NCBI GenBank assembly: GCA_016715075.1
Contig: JADKBK010000002.1
Span: forward strand, 1-64,000
Source: Bacteroidales bacterium
GTDB lineage: Bacteria > Bacteroidota > Bacteroidia > Bacteroidales > VadinHA17
DNA length: 64,000 nt
Direction: 5' to 3'
The notes below the pieces were generated by a model. The model saw nothing but the letters and a program-made list of their open reading frames with translations, did no database searches and was not told where the DNA came from. Made by a program: the position numbers and the translations under genes. This document shows positions 1 to 7,569 of this stretch, one piece after another (position 1 is the stretch's first letter; the number at the start of each line of letters is the position of its first letter).

Positions 1-180
1 TTTCAGAGCCTAAGAATAACTAATTGCATTATCATCCTTAATTTATTATGAGATCTAATTCATTACTAGCTGGATCACCGGTAAGTTATCGGGATAGGGG
101 TGTTACAGAGAAAATCGACTTTTTCTATACCACCTTGCCAATATCTGGCCGGCGGATGGCCGGAGTGGTTGATTATGAAT

Positions 181-197
181 CCTCCTTCAAAAGGAGG
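181..197. repeat. 7-bp hairpin in element copy 1 (also in copy 2)
   Basis: CCTCCTT-CAA-AAGGAGG forms a perfect 7-bp stem with a 3-nt loop. The same hairpin recurs in copy 2 near 1307. The third, truncated copy loses homology at the first bases of this hairpin (about 2432), which suggests the hairpin was involved in the breakpoint. Confidence 0.6.
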
Positions 198-398
198 AGA
201 AACTACGCTTAATAATGAGCAACATCAGATTATATAATCTATTACCTCAATACTGAAGTACTTCATGGCTATCGGGATCTTAATTCGGATTTGTCTTGGA
301 TGAACTTCATTTAGTTTCAGTGCGTAGGGTTTTGTTTTTTAATCCGCAATCTGCAATATTTAAACGGTTTTACTTCTTTCTGTTCTATCCTCATCCAT

Positions 399-461
399 TC
401 GCCGTAGGCGATATGGTATTGTAGATAATGAATTTCTAAATAATATTTACCGCATAGCGGT
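399..461. repeat. Left hairpin pair of element copy 1 (REP-like)
   Basis: Two hairpins lie just upstream of the transposase: TCGCC-GTA-GGCGA (399-411) and ACCGC-ATA-GCGGT (449-461). Each has a 5-bp stem and a 3-nt loop. The first is followed by GGTATTGTAG (415-424), whose reverse complement CTACAATACC occurs downstream of the gene (1043-1052). Hairpins next to a GTAG-type guide are what Y1 and RAYT transposases recognise, so these are candidate end or REP signals. Confidence 0.55.
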
Positions 462-531
462 TATACATTTTACAATGCCATTACGATTTAATAATTTTGT
501 TCAGCTGCATTATTAATTAAATCTATTCATT

Positions 532-1005
532 ATGAAACCAGGAACATTTACCCAGATGTATGTTCAGCTTGTCTTTGCTGTAAGGAACAGAGATGCTGTA
601 TTGACAAAAGAAATCAGACCACGCGTTTTCGAATACATGAGTGGAATTATGACTAATCTGAAACATAAGTCAATTATCATTAATGGGACATCAAACCACG
701 TCCATGTTTTTTTCGGATTATATCCATCAATTTCAGTTTCTGATACTGTACACGATCTTAAGAGAAGCTCTTCCCTTTTTATCAATAAGGAAAAGCTTTG
801 CCCTGGCCGGTTCTCATGGCAGGATGGTTATGGAGGATTTTCTTATGGCCGTTCACAAATTAATGACATCTATAATTACATAGCCAATCAGGAATCACAT
901 CATAAAAAGAAGACATTCCAGCAAGAATATATTGATTATCTTAATGAAAATGAGATGGTATTTGATAAACAATTCTTATTTGATTTTCTGGATGATTCCC
1001 TTTAA
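532..1005 (+). CDS. IS200/RAYT-like Y1 transposase, copy 1
   Basis: A 157-residue single-domain HUH transposase (Y1_Tnp family). These enzymes cut and join single-stranded DNA through a 5'-phosphotyrosine at hairpin-marked ends. The metal-binding HUH motif is HVH at residues 56-58 (context SNHVHVFFG). The likely catalytic tyrosine is Y116 in YIANQ, followed by the family's usual HHKKKTF segment (123-129). The length matches intact family members. The stop codon overlaps the first base of the downstream hairpin. It is present in two almost identical copies; this one has G106 where copy 2 has S106. No TnpB partner is encoded. IS200-type and REP-associated tyrosine transposase are both possible labels; the surrounding hairpins favour REP-like biology. 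Confidence 0.88.
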   Translation: MKPGTFTQMYVQLVFAVRNRDAVLTKEIRPRVFEYMSGIMTNLKHKSIIINGTSNHVHVFFGLYPSISVSDTVHDLKRSSSLFINKEKLCPGRFSWQDGYGGFSYGRSQINDIYNYIANQESHHKKKTFQQEYIDYLNENEMVFDKQFLFDFLDDSL

Positions 1006-1068
1006 CCTCTACGAGGTAATTTGGTCTCATATTGTCACTGTTCTACAATACCTTAAGCCCTTCGGGCT
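1005..1068. repeat. Right hairpin pair of element copy 1 (REP-like)
   Basis: ACCTC-TAC-GAGGT (1005-1017) begins at the last base of the transposase stop codon. AGCCC-TTC-GGGCT (1056-1068) follows. Both have a 5-bp stem and a 3-nt loop, the same geometry as the left pair. CTACAATACC (1043-1052) is the inverted partner of GGTATTGTAG at 415-424, so each side reads hairpin, short spacer, GGTATTGTAG pointing inward. Confidence 0.55.
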
Positions 1069-1524
1069 ATTTTTCAAGTATAAATTGTAATACAAAGTGA
1101 CAGGTTAGTTCCTATTATATCAGTTATCTGACCATTTGTGAGTTCGGATTTCTGTCCTGAGGGGCTATGTAATTCTTCAGAATTCATGTAACGGTTTATT
1201 TATGGAAGGCTGGGGTATTTTGGGGTGTTACAGAGAAAATCGACTTTTTCTATACCACCTTGCCAATATCTGGCCGGCGGATGGCCTGGAGTGGTTGATT
1301 ATGAATCCTCCTTCAAAAGGAGGAGAAACTACGCTTAATAATGAGCAACATCAGATTATATAATCTATTACCTCAATACTGAAGTACTTCATGGCTATCG
1401 GGATCTTAATTCGGATTTGTCTTGGATGAACTTCATTTAATTTCAGTGCGTAGGGTTTTGTTTTTTAATCCGCAATCTGCAATATTTAAACGGTTTTACT
1501 TCTTTCTGTTCTATCCTCATCCAT

Positions 1525-1587
1525 TCGCCGTAGGCGATATGGTATTGTAGAAAATGAATTTCTAAATAATATTTACCGCATAGCGGT
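1525..1587. repeat. Left hairpin pair of element copy 2
   Basis: Same two 5+3+5 hairpins as in copy 1, offset by 1126 bp: TCGCC-GTA-GGCGA at 1525-1537 and ACCGC-ATA-GCGGT at 1575-1587, with GGTATTGTAG between them. Confidence 0.55.
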
Positions 1588-1657
1588 TATACATTTTACA
1601 ATGCCATTACGATTTAATAATTTTGTTCAGCTGCATTATTAATTAAATCTATTCATT

Positions 1658-2131
1658 ATGAAACCAGGAACATTTACCCAGATGTATGTTCAGCTTGTCT
1701 TTGCTGTAAGGAACAGAGATGCTGTATTGACAAAAGAAATCAGACCACGCGTTTTCGAATACATGAGTGGAATTATGACTAATCTGAAACATAAGTCAAT
1801 TATCATTAATGGGACATCAAACCATGTCCATGTTTTTTTCGGATTATATCCATCAATTTCAGTTTCTGATACTGTACACGATCTTAAGAGAAGCTCTTCC
1901 CTTTTTATCAATAAAGAAAAGCTTTGCCCTGGCCGGTTCTCATGGCAGGATGGTTATGGAGGATTTTCTTATAGCCGTTCACAAATTAATGACATCTATA
2001 ATTACATAGCCAATCAGGAATCACATCATAAAAAGAAGACATTCCAGCAAGAATATATTGATTATCTTAATGAAAATGAGATGGTATTTGATAAACAATT
2101 CTTATTTGATTTTCTGGATGATTCCCTTTAA
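1658..2131 (+). CDS. IS200/RAYT-like Y1 transposase, copy 2
   Basis: A 157-residue transposase identical to copy 1 except for residue 106 (S in place of G, in the segment just before the catalytic helix). HVH is at 56-58 and the presumed nucleophile Y116 is intact, so it is predicted to be active. Nucleotide differences from copy 1 are few and mostly silent. The same flanking hairpins are present. With two intact copies, either could supply transposase in trans to the element or to scattered hairpin repeats. Confidence 0.88.
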   Translation: MKPGTFTQMYVQLVFAVRNRDAVLTKEIRPRVFEYMSGIMTNLKHKSIIINGTSNHVHVFFGLYPSISVSDTVHDLKRSSSLFINKEKLCPGRFSWQDGYGGFSYSRSQINDIYNYIANQESHHKKKTFQQEYIDYLNENEMVFDKQFLFDFLDDSL

Positions 2132-2194
2132 CCTCTACGAGGTAATTTGGTCTCATATTGTCACTGTTCTACAATACCTTAAGCCCTTCGGGCT
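2131..2194. repeat. Right hairpin pair of element copy 2
   Basis: ACCTC-TAC-GAGGT (2131-2143) and AGCCC-TTC-GGGCT (2182-2194), the copy-2 equivalents of the 1005-1068 pair. Confidence 0.55.
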
Positions 2195-2346
2195 ATTTGT
2201 CAAGTATAAATTGTAATACAAAAGTGACAGGTTAGTTCTATTATATCAGTTATCTGACCATTTGTGAGTTCGGATTTCTGTCCTGAGGGCTATGTAATTC
2301 TTCAGAATTCATGTAACGGTTTATTTATGGAAGGCTGGGGTATTTT

Positions 2347-2432
2347 GGGGTGTTACAGAGAAAATCGACTTTTTCTATACCACCTGCCAATATCTGGCCG
2401 GCGGATGGCCTGGGTGTTTGATTATGAATCCT
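2347..2432 (+). repeat. Truncated third copy of the element left end
   Basis: About 86 bp beginning GGGGTGTTACAGAG repeats the left edge of the units and stops matching at gaatcct (about 2432), where the 7-bp hairpin would begin. It closes the array as a partial direct repeat and marks the likely recombination or insertion boundary with the unrelated sequence that follows. Confidence 0.75.
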
Positions 2433-2470
2433 GACTAAAATGCATAAAGTTAAGTAGATAAGCAATCAAC

Positions 2471-2510
2471 CACCTCCCCCCTTCGCTGTTGCTCCGGGGT
2501 AGGGGGTGTC
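2471..2510. repeat. C/G-rich imperfect palindrome
   Basis: ACCTCCCCCC (2472-2481) and GGGGTAGGGGGT (2496-2507) face each other across a short loop. It resembles the CCC/GGG palindromes near 11.7, 12.2 and 16.8 kb. It is non-coding and its function is unknown. Confidence 0.5.
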
Positions 2511-2528
2511 TAAAAAGTCAAAATCCAA

Positions 2529-2659
2529 AACCGCAAAGTTCGCAAAGGGTTTACGCAAAGTTCGCAAAGAGCTTATTTTCAATGCTTCGCTTTTGCGTGC
2601 TTTGCACAAGCCTCTGCGTGCCCCGTCCGACCGGAGTCAGCCGGGCGGGCTTTGCGGTT
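2529..2659. repeat. Syllabic inverted repeat built on cgcaaag
   Basis: A roughly 130-bp imperfect palindrome. AACCGCAAAG (2529-2538) pairs with CTTTGCGGTT (2650-2659). The left arm contains tandem cgcaaagttcgcaaag units and the right arm the opposite-sense tgcgtgctttgc type. An open frame crosses it on the plus strand, but its translation is simply the repeat (KFAKGLRKVRK-like) and it has no recognisable domain. The wider gap 2433-2987 holds this repeat, the palindrome at 2471-2510 and otherwise nothing recognised. Confidence 0.6.
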
Positions 2660-2987
2660 ATAAGGATTTTCTTCACCAGCTCCTATTCGTTTTCCCTTCT
2701 TCCATAGCCTTGAAATACACTGTGTTTACTTTCAACCCAATGATCCCTGTCTCTACACGAAAGTTAACCAGATGGTAAATCCAAATGGAATCTCAATCTA
2801 TTCTCCGGTCTCTCATTCCAGAAACAAACTTCAGGAGGTATGTTTTATACCTCCTTTAAGTACATTTGTAAAACAAGAACTTACCTGTTCTTAAATATGA
2901 AAAATTGAAAACAGATTTAAAAAACGATTTCTGATTCTGAATAATAACCTGTGATGCAATGACGTTATTACAACAATCCAATATGGC

Positions 2988-3182
2988 ATGAACAAACAAT
3001 TTCTCTACAAAATATTACTTGTCGCAAATATTACAATTGCCGTTCTTCTCCTGGCCTTCCTTATAATTTTTGTCCCGACAGGAAAAACGCTGATCCTGGT
3101 CTCGCTCATGACTCTGACTGCATGTCTGGGAGCCATCGCAATGGTCAGGGAGATCCGGAGTAATAAGGATCCCAAAAGATAG
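2988..3182 (+). CDS. Small membrane protein, unknown function
   Basis: A 64-residue hypothetical protein with two predicted membrane helices, roughly residues 7-29 (hydrophobic, rich in I/L/V/A) and 34-53 (LILVSLMTLTACLGAIAMV). They are joined by a short PTGK turn, and a charged tail follows (REIRSNKDPKR). The composition is typical of a real inner-membrane peptide, unlike the repeat-derived frames nearby. No family is recognised and no operon partner is close by; the next gene lies 360 bp away on the other strand. Existence is likely; function cannot be assigned. Confidence 0.5.
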   Translation: MNKQFLYKILLVANITIAVLLLAFLIIFVPTGKTLILVSLMTLTACLGAIAMVREIRSNKDPKR

Positions 3183-3269
3183 TCTTACTAGGAATCCTGA
3201 TCAAAGAAAAGGTTTTCCACAGAAGTGACGGATGACTTTGTAAAAATGTATGGGGTGCCCAGATAAAAA

Positions 3270-3304
3270 ACCCCCGGAAAAAAGCAGAAAATTTCCCGGG
3301 GGGT
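3270..3304. terminator. Possible hairpin terminator after the small membrane protein
   Basis: ACCCCCGGAAA (3270-3280) can pair with TTTCCCGGGGGGT (3292-3304) with a one-base bulge and a short A-rich loop. It lies about 90 bp after the 64-residue gene. No T-run follows on the plus strand, so it is only a candidate. The rest of 3183-3544 shows nothing recognisable. Confidence 0.3.
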
Positions 3305-3544
3305 GGGGTTGTCGGTCTAGGGGACCATCAGTTCATCAAGAACCCGCCTTAGCACGGAATGCAGCGAGAGTGCCCTGGAAAAACTCGCAGATCTGAGAAA
3401 ACTTAACCCCTGATATTTCAAAACCCAAAATCATAAAAAACTTAAACCTAAATGTTGATCCAGACAGAAAACACTGCATTGCTAATACAATTTTAAAAAG
3501 AGCCGGGGACATAAAAATGCAAAATCTCTAATATTTTTACATTT

Positions 3545-3754
3545 TTATTGAAATTCTTCCTCCGTGACATAAGATCTCCTTGTCTGACTATACCAGATCT
3601 TTGTCCCGTTATCCCTCATCTCTTTTACAATCCTCTTGACATGACGCTCACTTATATCAAACCTCATAGCAAGATCAGCAGGTGCTCCTGTACATTTCAG
3701 AACAGCAAGTTTCAAAAGCCGGACTTTCAAAGTCTCCTTCCTAAACTTGTTCAT
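3545..3754 (-). CDS. Small winged-helix/HTH protein
   Basis: About 69 residues starting at the internal ATG (3754-3752, MNKFRKETLKVRLLK). A longer in-frame start at 3808 would add only an AT-rich hydrophobic stretch unlike the domain. The core (ADLAMRFDISERHVKRIVKEM) has the spacing of a helix-turn-helix, followed by a short wing-like strand pair (GTKIWYSQTRRSYV). DNA binding is inferred from this pattern alone. It is the last gene on this strand downstream of the ABC/S26/HprK/PqqD cluster, separated by about 220 bp, and could be a local regulator or unrelated. Confidence 0.5.
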   Translation of the reverse strand: MNKFRKETLKVRLLKLAVLKCTGAPADLAMRFDISERHVKRIVKEMRDNGTKIWYSQTRRSYVTEEEFQ

Positions 3755-3972
3755 TTTGCCAGAAATTAGAAATAAACAGACATACAACTTCACTATAAAA
3801 TTAAACAAAAAAATTGTATTTAAACAAATATTATTTGAATAAATATGTTTGTAAGTTGAAAATAATCAGGGATTCACAGACATTATACCGAGTCGGTTCA
3901 AAGTAAGGTCATCATTTTATTTAAGGAAACATGCCGGGAAAAATCCATCAGCTGTTTTTCGCCACCTCAGGC

Positions 3973-5793
3973 TTATTTGTTGAACATATTGGTCTGTTTC
4001 AGGAACATTTTACTATAGGTTCCCCCGTTTTCTAAAAGTTCAACATGTGTTCCGGTTTCAATTACAGAACCTTTGTCCAGAACAATGATCCTGTCAGCCA
4101 GCTTAACATTTGTAAACCTGTGACTGATAAGTATTGAGGTCCGCCCCCTGACAATCTCCCTGAAGCGGCTGAAGATTTCAAATTCGGTATCGGCATCAAG
4201 AGCGCTTGCAGGCTCGTCGAGTATAAGCAGCGGAGAATCCCTGTAAAGGGCCCTTGCAATTGCTATCTTCTGCCACTCTCCCCAGCTGAGTTCACGGCTG
4301 TTATTGAACAGATTGCCAATAACTGTGTCATATCCGTCAGGAAGCCCGGAGAATACTTCATCAACACCTGCACTAATGGCAGCAGACCTGATTTTTTCAT
4401 AAGATTCTTTCTCATTGATATTTCCCATTCGGATATTCTCTCCGGCTTTGAGATTGTAAAGCATAAAATCCTGAAAAACGACAGAAAAGAATTTCCTGTA
4501 TTCATCAGGATCCATATTTTTTATATTATCCCCGTCATATTTAATTGACCCTGAATCCGGATCATAAAGTCTGCAAAGCAGCCTGACCAGAGTGCTTTTG
4601 CCTGCTCCGTTAGGCCCGACAAGAGCAATTATGTCTCCCTTCCTTATCTCAAAGGAGACATTATTTATTGTTTTAATCAGATTTCCCGGATAGGTGAATG
4701 AGACATTCTCAAGAATGATACTCTTTGTCAGAGGTGACGGGATAACGACCGGAGCAGTGACTTTTATATTTTCCTCCAGGCTGAGGAATTCAAAGGTATC
4801 CTCTATAAAAAGACTGTCTTCATACAATCCTGCCATAGAGCTGAACAGGTCCTTGATATAAATCATTCCCTGCCTGAATGCCAGGAGAAACATAGCCATT
4901 TGCCCGAGAGACAAACTACCGTTTATAGTCTTGCCTGCAATAACCCATAAAGCCGCCATAAATGCCGAGGCTTTGAAGAGATTGGAGACAAGTTCAATCA
5001 AAGTTCTCTTCCGGATAATATTGATCTCATCCTCCTTCTGCCTTATGAAGGATTGTTTAAACAGATCGATAAAGTAATTGCCAAGTCCGAAAAGCCGGAT
5101 TTCTCTTGATGGCCTGTCACCTGTAAGAAGCCAGTTGAAATAGGCAGATTTACGTGCTTCAGGAGTCTGCTCTCTTTGAAAATTATACAGGATTCCGGCA
5201 TAATGCAGGCGCAGCCATACAGAGGGGATATTTGCAGCAAGCAGAACTACAGCAATAGCCCAGTGAAGTGACAGTATAAGACCTGCCATAAGCAGCAGGG
5301 AAAGAAGTCCGCGCAGAAAGGCTACAAGGTTGTTCAGAATGATATTCGGCCTCCATGGCGCCTCCCTTGCTGCCCTCGTGAGGCAATCGAAGTATTCGGG
5401 CTTTTCAAAATTAATCAGGTCAAGTTTTACCGATTTTGAGTGCAGCAGACCATACATATAAACTTCAAGATCCAGAGATTGCTTTTTACGGATGTAACCA
5501 CTAAGATCAGAAAAGGCTTCATCAAGAAAATATACTGCAACAACAGCAATTAACATCACTATTACGTTTTCAGAATGCATCCCTGACCCTGATGTGGCTG
5601 CTTTCGTAATTCCATCAATGAGAATTTTAAGAAGCCATATCAGCAACAGCGGCAGAAAGCTCCTGATCACTGATACCAGTATATTTGCTGTCGCCCATCC
5701 GGGAGAGCTTTCCCATACGATTTTCAGGGATTCCCTGAACAAAGAGATCTTCTTAACTACCTTATGCATGGATCTTACCTTAGTTTCTTCCAT
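3973..5793 (-). CDS. ABC exporter, fused permease and ATPase
   Basis: A 606-residue half-transporter. The N-terminal transmembrane domain (about residues 35-330) has six hydrophobic segments. The C-terminal nucleotide-binding domain carries Walker A GPNGAGKST (393-401), the Q-loop FQD (440-442), Walker B LLILDE (522-527) and the H-loop histidine H558. The signature is LSWGEW (502-507) instead of LSGGQ, a variant seen in peptide and lantibiotic-type exporters. The start overlaps the 3' end of the S26 peptidase gene by 19 bp, so the two are translationally coupled. With the PqqD-like, kinase and peptidase genes upstream it most likely exports the product of that cluster. It lacks the N-terminal C39 peptidase domain of bacteriocin exporters; the separate S26 enzyme may take that role. 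Confidence 0.85.
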   Translation of the reverse strand: MEETKVRSMHKVVKKISLFRESLKIVWESSPGWATANILVSVIRSFLPLLLIWLLKILIDGITKAATSGSGMHSENVIVMLIAVVAVYFLDEAFSDLSGYIRKKQSLDLEVYMYGLLHSKSVKLDLINFEKPEYFDCLTRAAREAPWRPNIILNNLVAFLRGLLSLLLMAGLILSLHWAIAVVLLAANIPSVWLRLHYAGILYNFQREQTPEARKSAYFNWLLTGDRPSREIRLFGLGNYFIDLFKQSFIRQKEDEINIIRKRTLIELVSNLFKASAFMAALWVIAGKTINGSLSLGQMAMFLLAFRQGMIYIKDLFSSMAGLYEDSLFIEDTFEFLSLEENIKVTAPVVIPSPLTKSIILENVSFTYPGNLIKTINNVSFEIRKGDIIALVGPNGAGKSTLVRLLCRLYDPDSGSIKYDGDNIKNMDPDEYRKFFSVVFQDFMLYNLKAGENIRMGNINEKESYEKIRSAAISAGVDEVFSGLPDGYDTVIGNLFNNSRELSWGEWQKIAIARALYRDSPLLILDEPASALDADTEFEIFSRFREIVRGRTSILISHRFTNVKLADRIIVLDKGSVIETGTHVELLENGGTYSKMFLKQTNMFNK

Positions 5794-6221
5794 AAATGCA
5801 TTCCGATAACTCTTATTCTGTTTATGAAATATTTCGGTCTCCTGTTTATTCTTATATCTGCACGAACCGGATTTTCTCCGGTGGTTTCCGCCCCGACAAT
5901 CCGTCCGGCAATTTTATCGATTTTCACCGGATCATCTGCAAAAGCATTGCCGTCACCTCTTGCAATGTACATACTGACATTATTTTTAATCACAATTTTA
6001 GTCATCCGGTGAATGATAAGTCCGTTTTCCCTTACAATAGCTATTATCTCACCGGGCACCGGAGGTCCTTTGAAGCCTATAGGTTCGATGAGTACAAGGG
6101 AGCCGGGTTTAATACATGGATACATGCTGTAACCATGTGCTTTTATCCTGATTGTCTTGCCTTCCGAAAGGAGTGTCAACCCTGTATTCTTAATAATCAT
6201 TTTTTTATGCTGGGTACTCAT
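5775..6221 (-). CDS. S26/S24-type serine peptidase, signal-peptidase-like
   Basis: About 148 residues from the ATG at 6221 (alternatives: 6242, deep inside the upstream gene, or 6200, just after its stop). The motif GYSMYP holds the presumed catalytic serine. IIHRM supplies a histidine where bacterial LepB has lysine, the arrangement of the ER/archaeal-type (S26B) signal peptidases. RGDGN matches the conserved GD box. No clear membrane anchor is seen, which is unusual for a housekeeping signal peptidase and fits a dedicated maturation protease or a structural relative. It overlaps the HprK-like gene upstream and the ABC exporter downstream, so it belongs to this operon. Its substrate is unknown. 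Confidence 0.72.
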   Translation of the reverse strand: MSTQHKKMIIKNTGLTLLSEGKTIRIKAHGYSMYPCIKPGSLVLIEPIGFKGPPVPGEIIAIVRENGLIIHRMTKIVIKNNVSMYIARGDGNAFADDPVKIDKIAGRIVGAETTGENPVRADIRINRRPKYFINRIRVIGMHLWKKLR

Positions 6222-7107
6222 CACTTTTAAGAATATGATCAATTACACTTTTAACGGGTATGAACTGAAGTCTGTTTACAGGGATAATATTACACATTTC
6301 AGATATGGATTCAGCGAGGCCGGAGATAATATCAGCGCTCCAGGAATGCTGAATGCAGTTTGCCATTACCTGGCTGACAGCAGAGGCCTCTTTAATGGGA
6401 AAAAGTATGTTATCAGTGCCGTGCTCTATAATGAAAATTCTGTCAAGCTTTGAATCAAGGGGTTCATCATTATTATAAACAGGAGTATTAAACATCCTGT
6501 AACCATCTCCGGTTTTTCTGATAATAAGCCTGTCATCATGAATGACTTTTGCCCCGCAATCATCCCAGAGCCTTGCCATTGTGGATTTTCCTTTTCCGGA
6601 TACTCCGCTGAAAAGGAACCCCTTCCCGGCATAATCAACTCCTGATGCATGGATAAAAATATCCCGCTTTATAACTGTAAGGTAATAAAGTATCAGTCCG
6701 TCAAGCGGATACTCAAGCGGGTCGATATCATGAACAGAAGCTTCAATCCACAAATCCCACTCCGTTTTTTCAAGTGAAAACCTGAGAAGTCCGTTTTTCA
6801 GATCACCGGAAAGAGGGAAGATCGTCTTGATATATAGCCCGTCATTATGCTTCCATACACTCCAGAAATCAGGATTCTTATATACAATAATTCCATCTTT
6901 CTCTTCCACAAATGGCGCATGAAAAACTCTTTCAGCTCCTGTCGGAAGAATACCCTTATCTGAATGGACACGGATTAAAACATCACAAGTTGCTTCGGTG
7001 GTTACATTCCTGAGAAACTTCTGAGCAACAGCAAGTCCTGGCCCTCCGGCAGCTGCCCCGAATCCCAGATTATAACCCGCTATTTTCAGTTTAAAATTTC
7101 TCATCAA
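6205..7107 (-). CDS. HprK-related kinase of a PqqD-type modification cluster
   Basis: A 300-residue protein. The C-terminal half resembles HPr kinase/PEP carboxykinase folds: IHASGV (153-158), P-loop GVSGKGKST (168-176), HDDRL (190-194) and FNTPVY (206-211). The N-terminal half (1-130) lacks a recognisable domain. Relatives of this type (HprK-related kinases beside PqqD homologues, and LarC/PadeK-type lasso-peptide kinases) act on peptides or proteins rather than on HPr of the sugar phosphotransferase system; no PTS genes are present here. It follows the PqqD-like gene after a 156-bp spacer containing an inverted repeat, and its 3' end overlaps the S26 gene. The phosphorylated target is not known. 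Confidence in the fold is high, in the role moderate. Confidence 0.75.
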   Translation of the reverse strand: MMRNFKLKIAGYNLGFGAAAGGPGLAVAQKFLRNVTTEATCDVLIRVHSDKGILPTGAERVFHAPFVEEKDGIIVYKNPDFWSVWKHNDGLYIKTIFPLSGDLKNGLLRFSLEKTEWDLWIEASVHDIDPLEYPLDGLILYYLTVIKRDIFIHASGVDYAGKGFLFSGVSGKGKSTMARLWDDCGAKVIHDDRLIIRKTGDGYRMFNTPVYNNDEPLDSKLDRIFIIEHGTDNILFPIKEASAVSQVMANCIQHSWSADIISGLAESISEMCNIIPVNRLQFIPVKSVIDHILKSDEYPA

Positions 7108-7135
7108 TAAGAGACATCTGGTTATAGGATTTTAT

Positions 7136-7235
7136 TGCCACCAAGGCTCCAGGGCACAAAGTTGCACCAGGGATAACAGCACAATTCGTTTTATCAAACA
7201 TTTGTGTATAATGGTGTCTTTGTGTCCTGGTGGCA
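7136..7235. repeat. Syllabic inverted repeat in the PqqD-HprK spacer
   Basis: The left arm (7136-7161, TGCCACCA then GGGCACAAAG) pairs with CTTTGTGTCCTGGTGGCA (7218-7235). The left arm carries an extra roughly 8-nt stretch (aggctcca), so the stem has a bulge. It lies within the presumed transcript between two genes of one cluster and could act as an mRNA-stability or attenuation element, or simply be a mobile palindrome. Confidence 0.6.
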
Positions 7236-7263
7236 TTTAATGCGAAGTTAAAATATCTCAGGG

Positions 7264-7551
7264 TCATTCAGATATTATCAGATAATTTTTCATTTCCTCA
7301 ATGAATGAAAAGAGATCATTTGAAGCGGTGGCAAAATCAACTTCATATTCTTTTGTCATTTCATTGATAATATCCTCAACGCTGCTTTCTCCGTTGATAT
7401 GTTCCCAGATAAATGCCCCGGTCTCATTAAGTGTATAAACACTATTCATATCTGCAATATTATTTGCAACGGGTACCAGGACATATTCATTACCTGTTTT
7501 TGTTGTTACTATTGATTTTGAATGTGAAAGAATTGTTTTCAGACCTGTCAT
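7264..7551 (-). CDS. PqqD-like RiPP recognition element protein
   Basis: About 95 residues from the ATG at 7551 (a longer start at 7572 adds seven residues, but falls inside a putative -7 box). The pattern is that of PqqD-family peptide chaperones: a beta hairpin (TKTGNEYVLVPV), the LNETGAFIWE segment, then a helical part with the DIINEM/VDFATASNDLFSFIEEM wing region. Such proteins bind leader peptides and deliver them to modifying enzymes. It is the first gene of a minus-strand cluster with an HprK-like kinase, an S26 peptidase and an ABC exporter. No radical SAM, cyclase or lasso B2/C enzyme lies beside it, and no precursor peptide was identified. Confidence 0.78.
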   Translation of the reverse strand: MTGLKTILSHSKSIVTTKTGNEYVLVPVANNIADMNSVYTLNETGAFIWEHINGESSVEDIINEMTKEYEVDFATASNDLFSFIEEMKNYLIISE

Positions 7552-7569
7552 GATGAACCATTTATAAGT

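Larger units (their letters stand above)
97..1221 (+). mobile_element. IS200/RAYT-like element, tandem copy 1
   Basis: First unit of a direct tandem duplication. It starts at GGGGTGTTACAGAG (97) and the same sequence restarts at 1222 and 2347, so the period is about 1125 bp. The unit has a roughly 430-bp untranslated left part, the transposase at 532-1005 and a roughly 215-bp right part. The copies differ by only a few substitutions and 1-nt indels (for example ggccggag against ggcctggag near 165/1291). There are no long terminal inverted repeats, as expected for single-strand Y1 transposons. Short hairpins sit on both sides of the gene. The unit edges are set by the repeat period; the true transposon ends could lie inside it, at the hairpins. 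Confidence 0.75.
1222..2346 (+). mobile_element. IS200/RAYT-like element, tandem copy 2
   Basis: Second unit of the tandem array, joined head-to-tail to copy 1 with no intervening sequence. It repeats the left region, the transposase (1658-2131) and the right region of copy 1 with a few single-base changes. The very low divergence means the duplication is recent or kept homogeneous by recombination. It could arise by unequal crossing-over between flanking copies or by insertion of a multimeric single-stranded intermediate. Confidence 0.75.

Noticed and set aside
2489..2778. Overlapping open frames of 72 and 90 codons
   Set aside because: Their sequence is the cgcaaag syllable repeat in translation; no domain, and two frames are open over the same bases.
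7132..7236. A 34-codon minus-strand ORF (MPPGHKDTIIHK start) between the PqqD-like and HprK-like genes, in the place where a RiPP precursor might sit
   Set aside because: It lies almost entirely inside the inverted repeat 7136-7235 and its sequence is a translation of that repeat; no leader/core pattern is seen.
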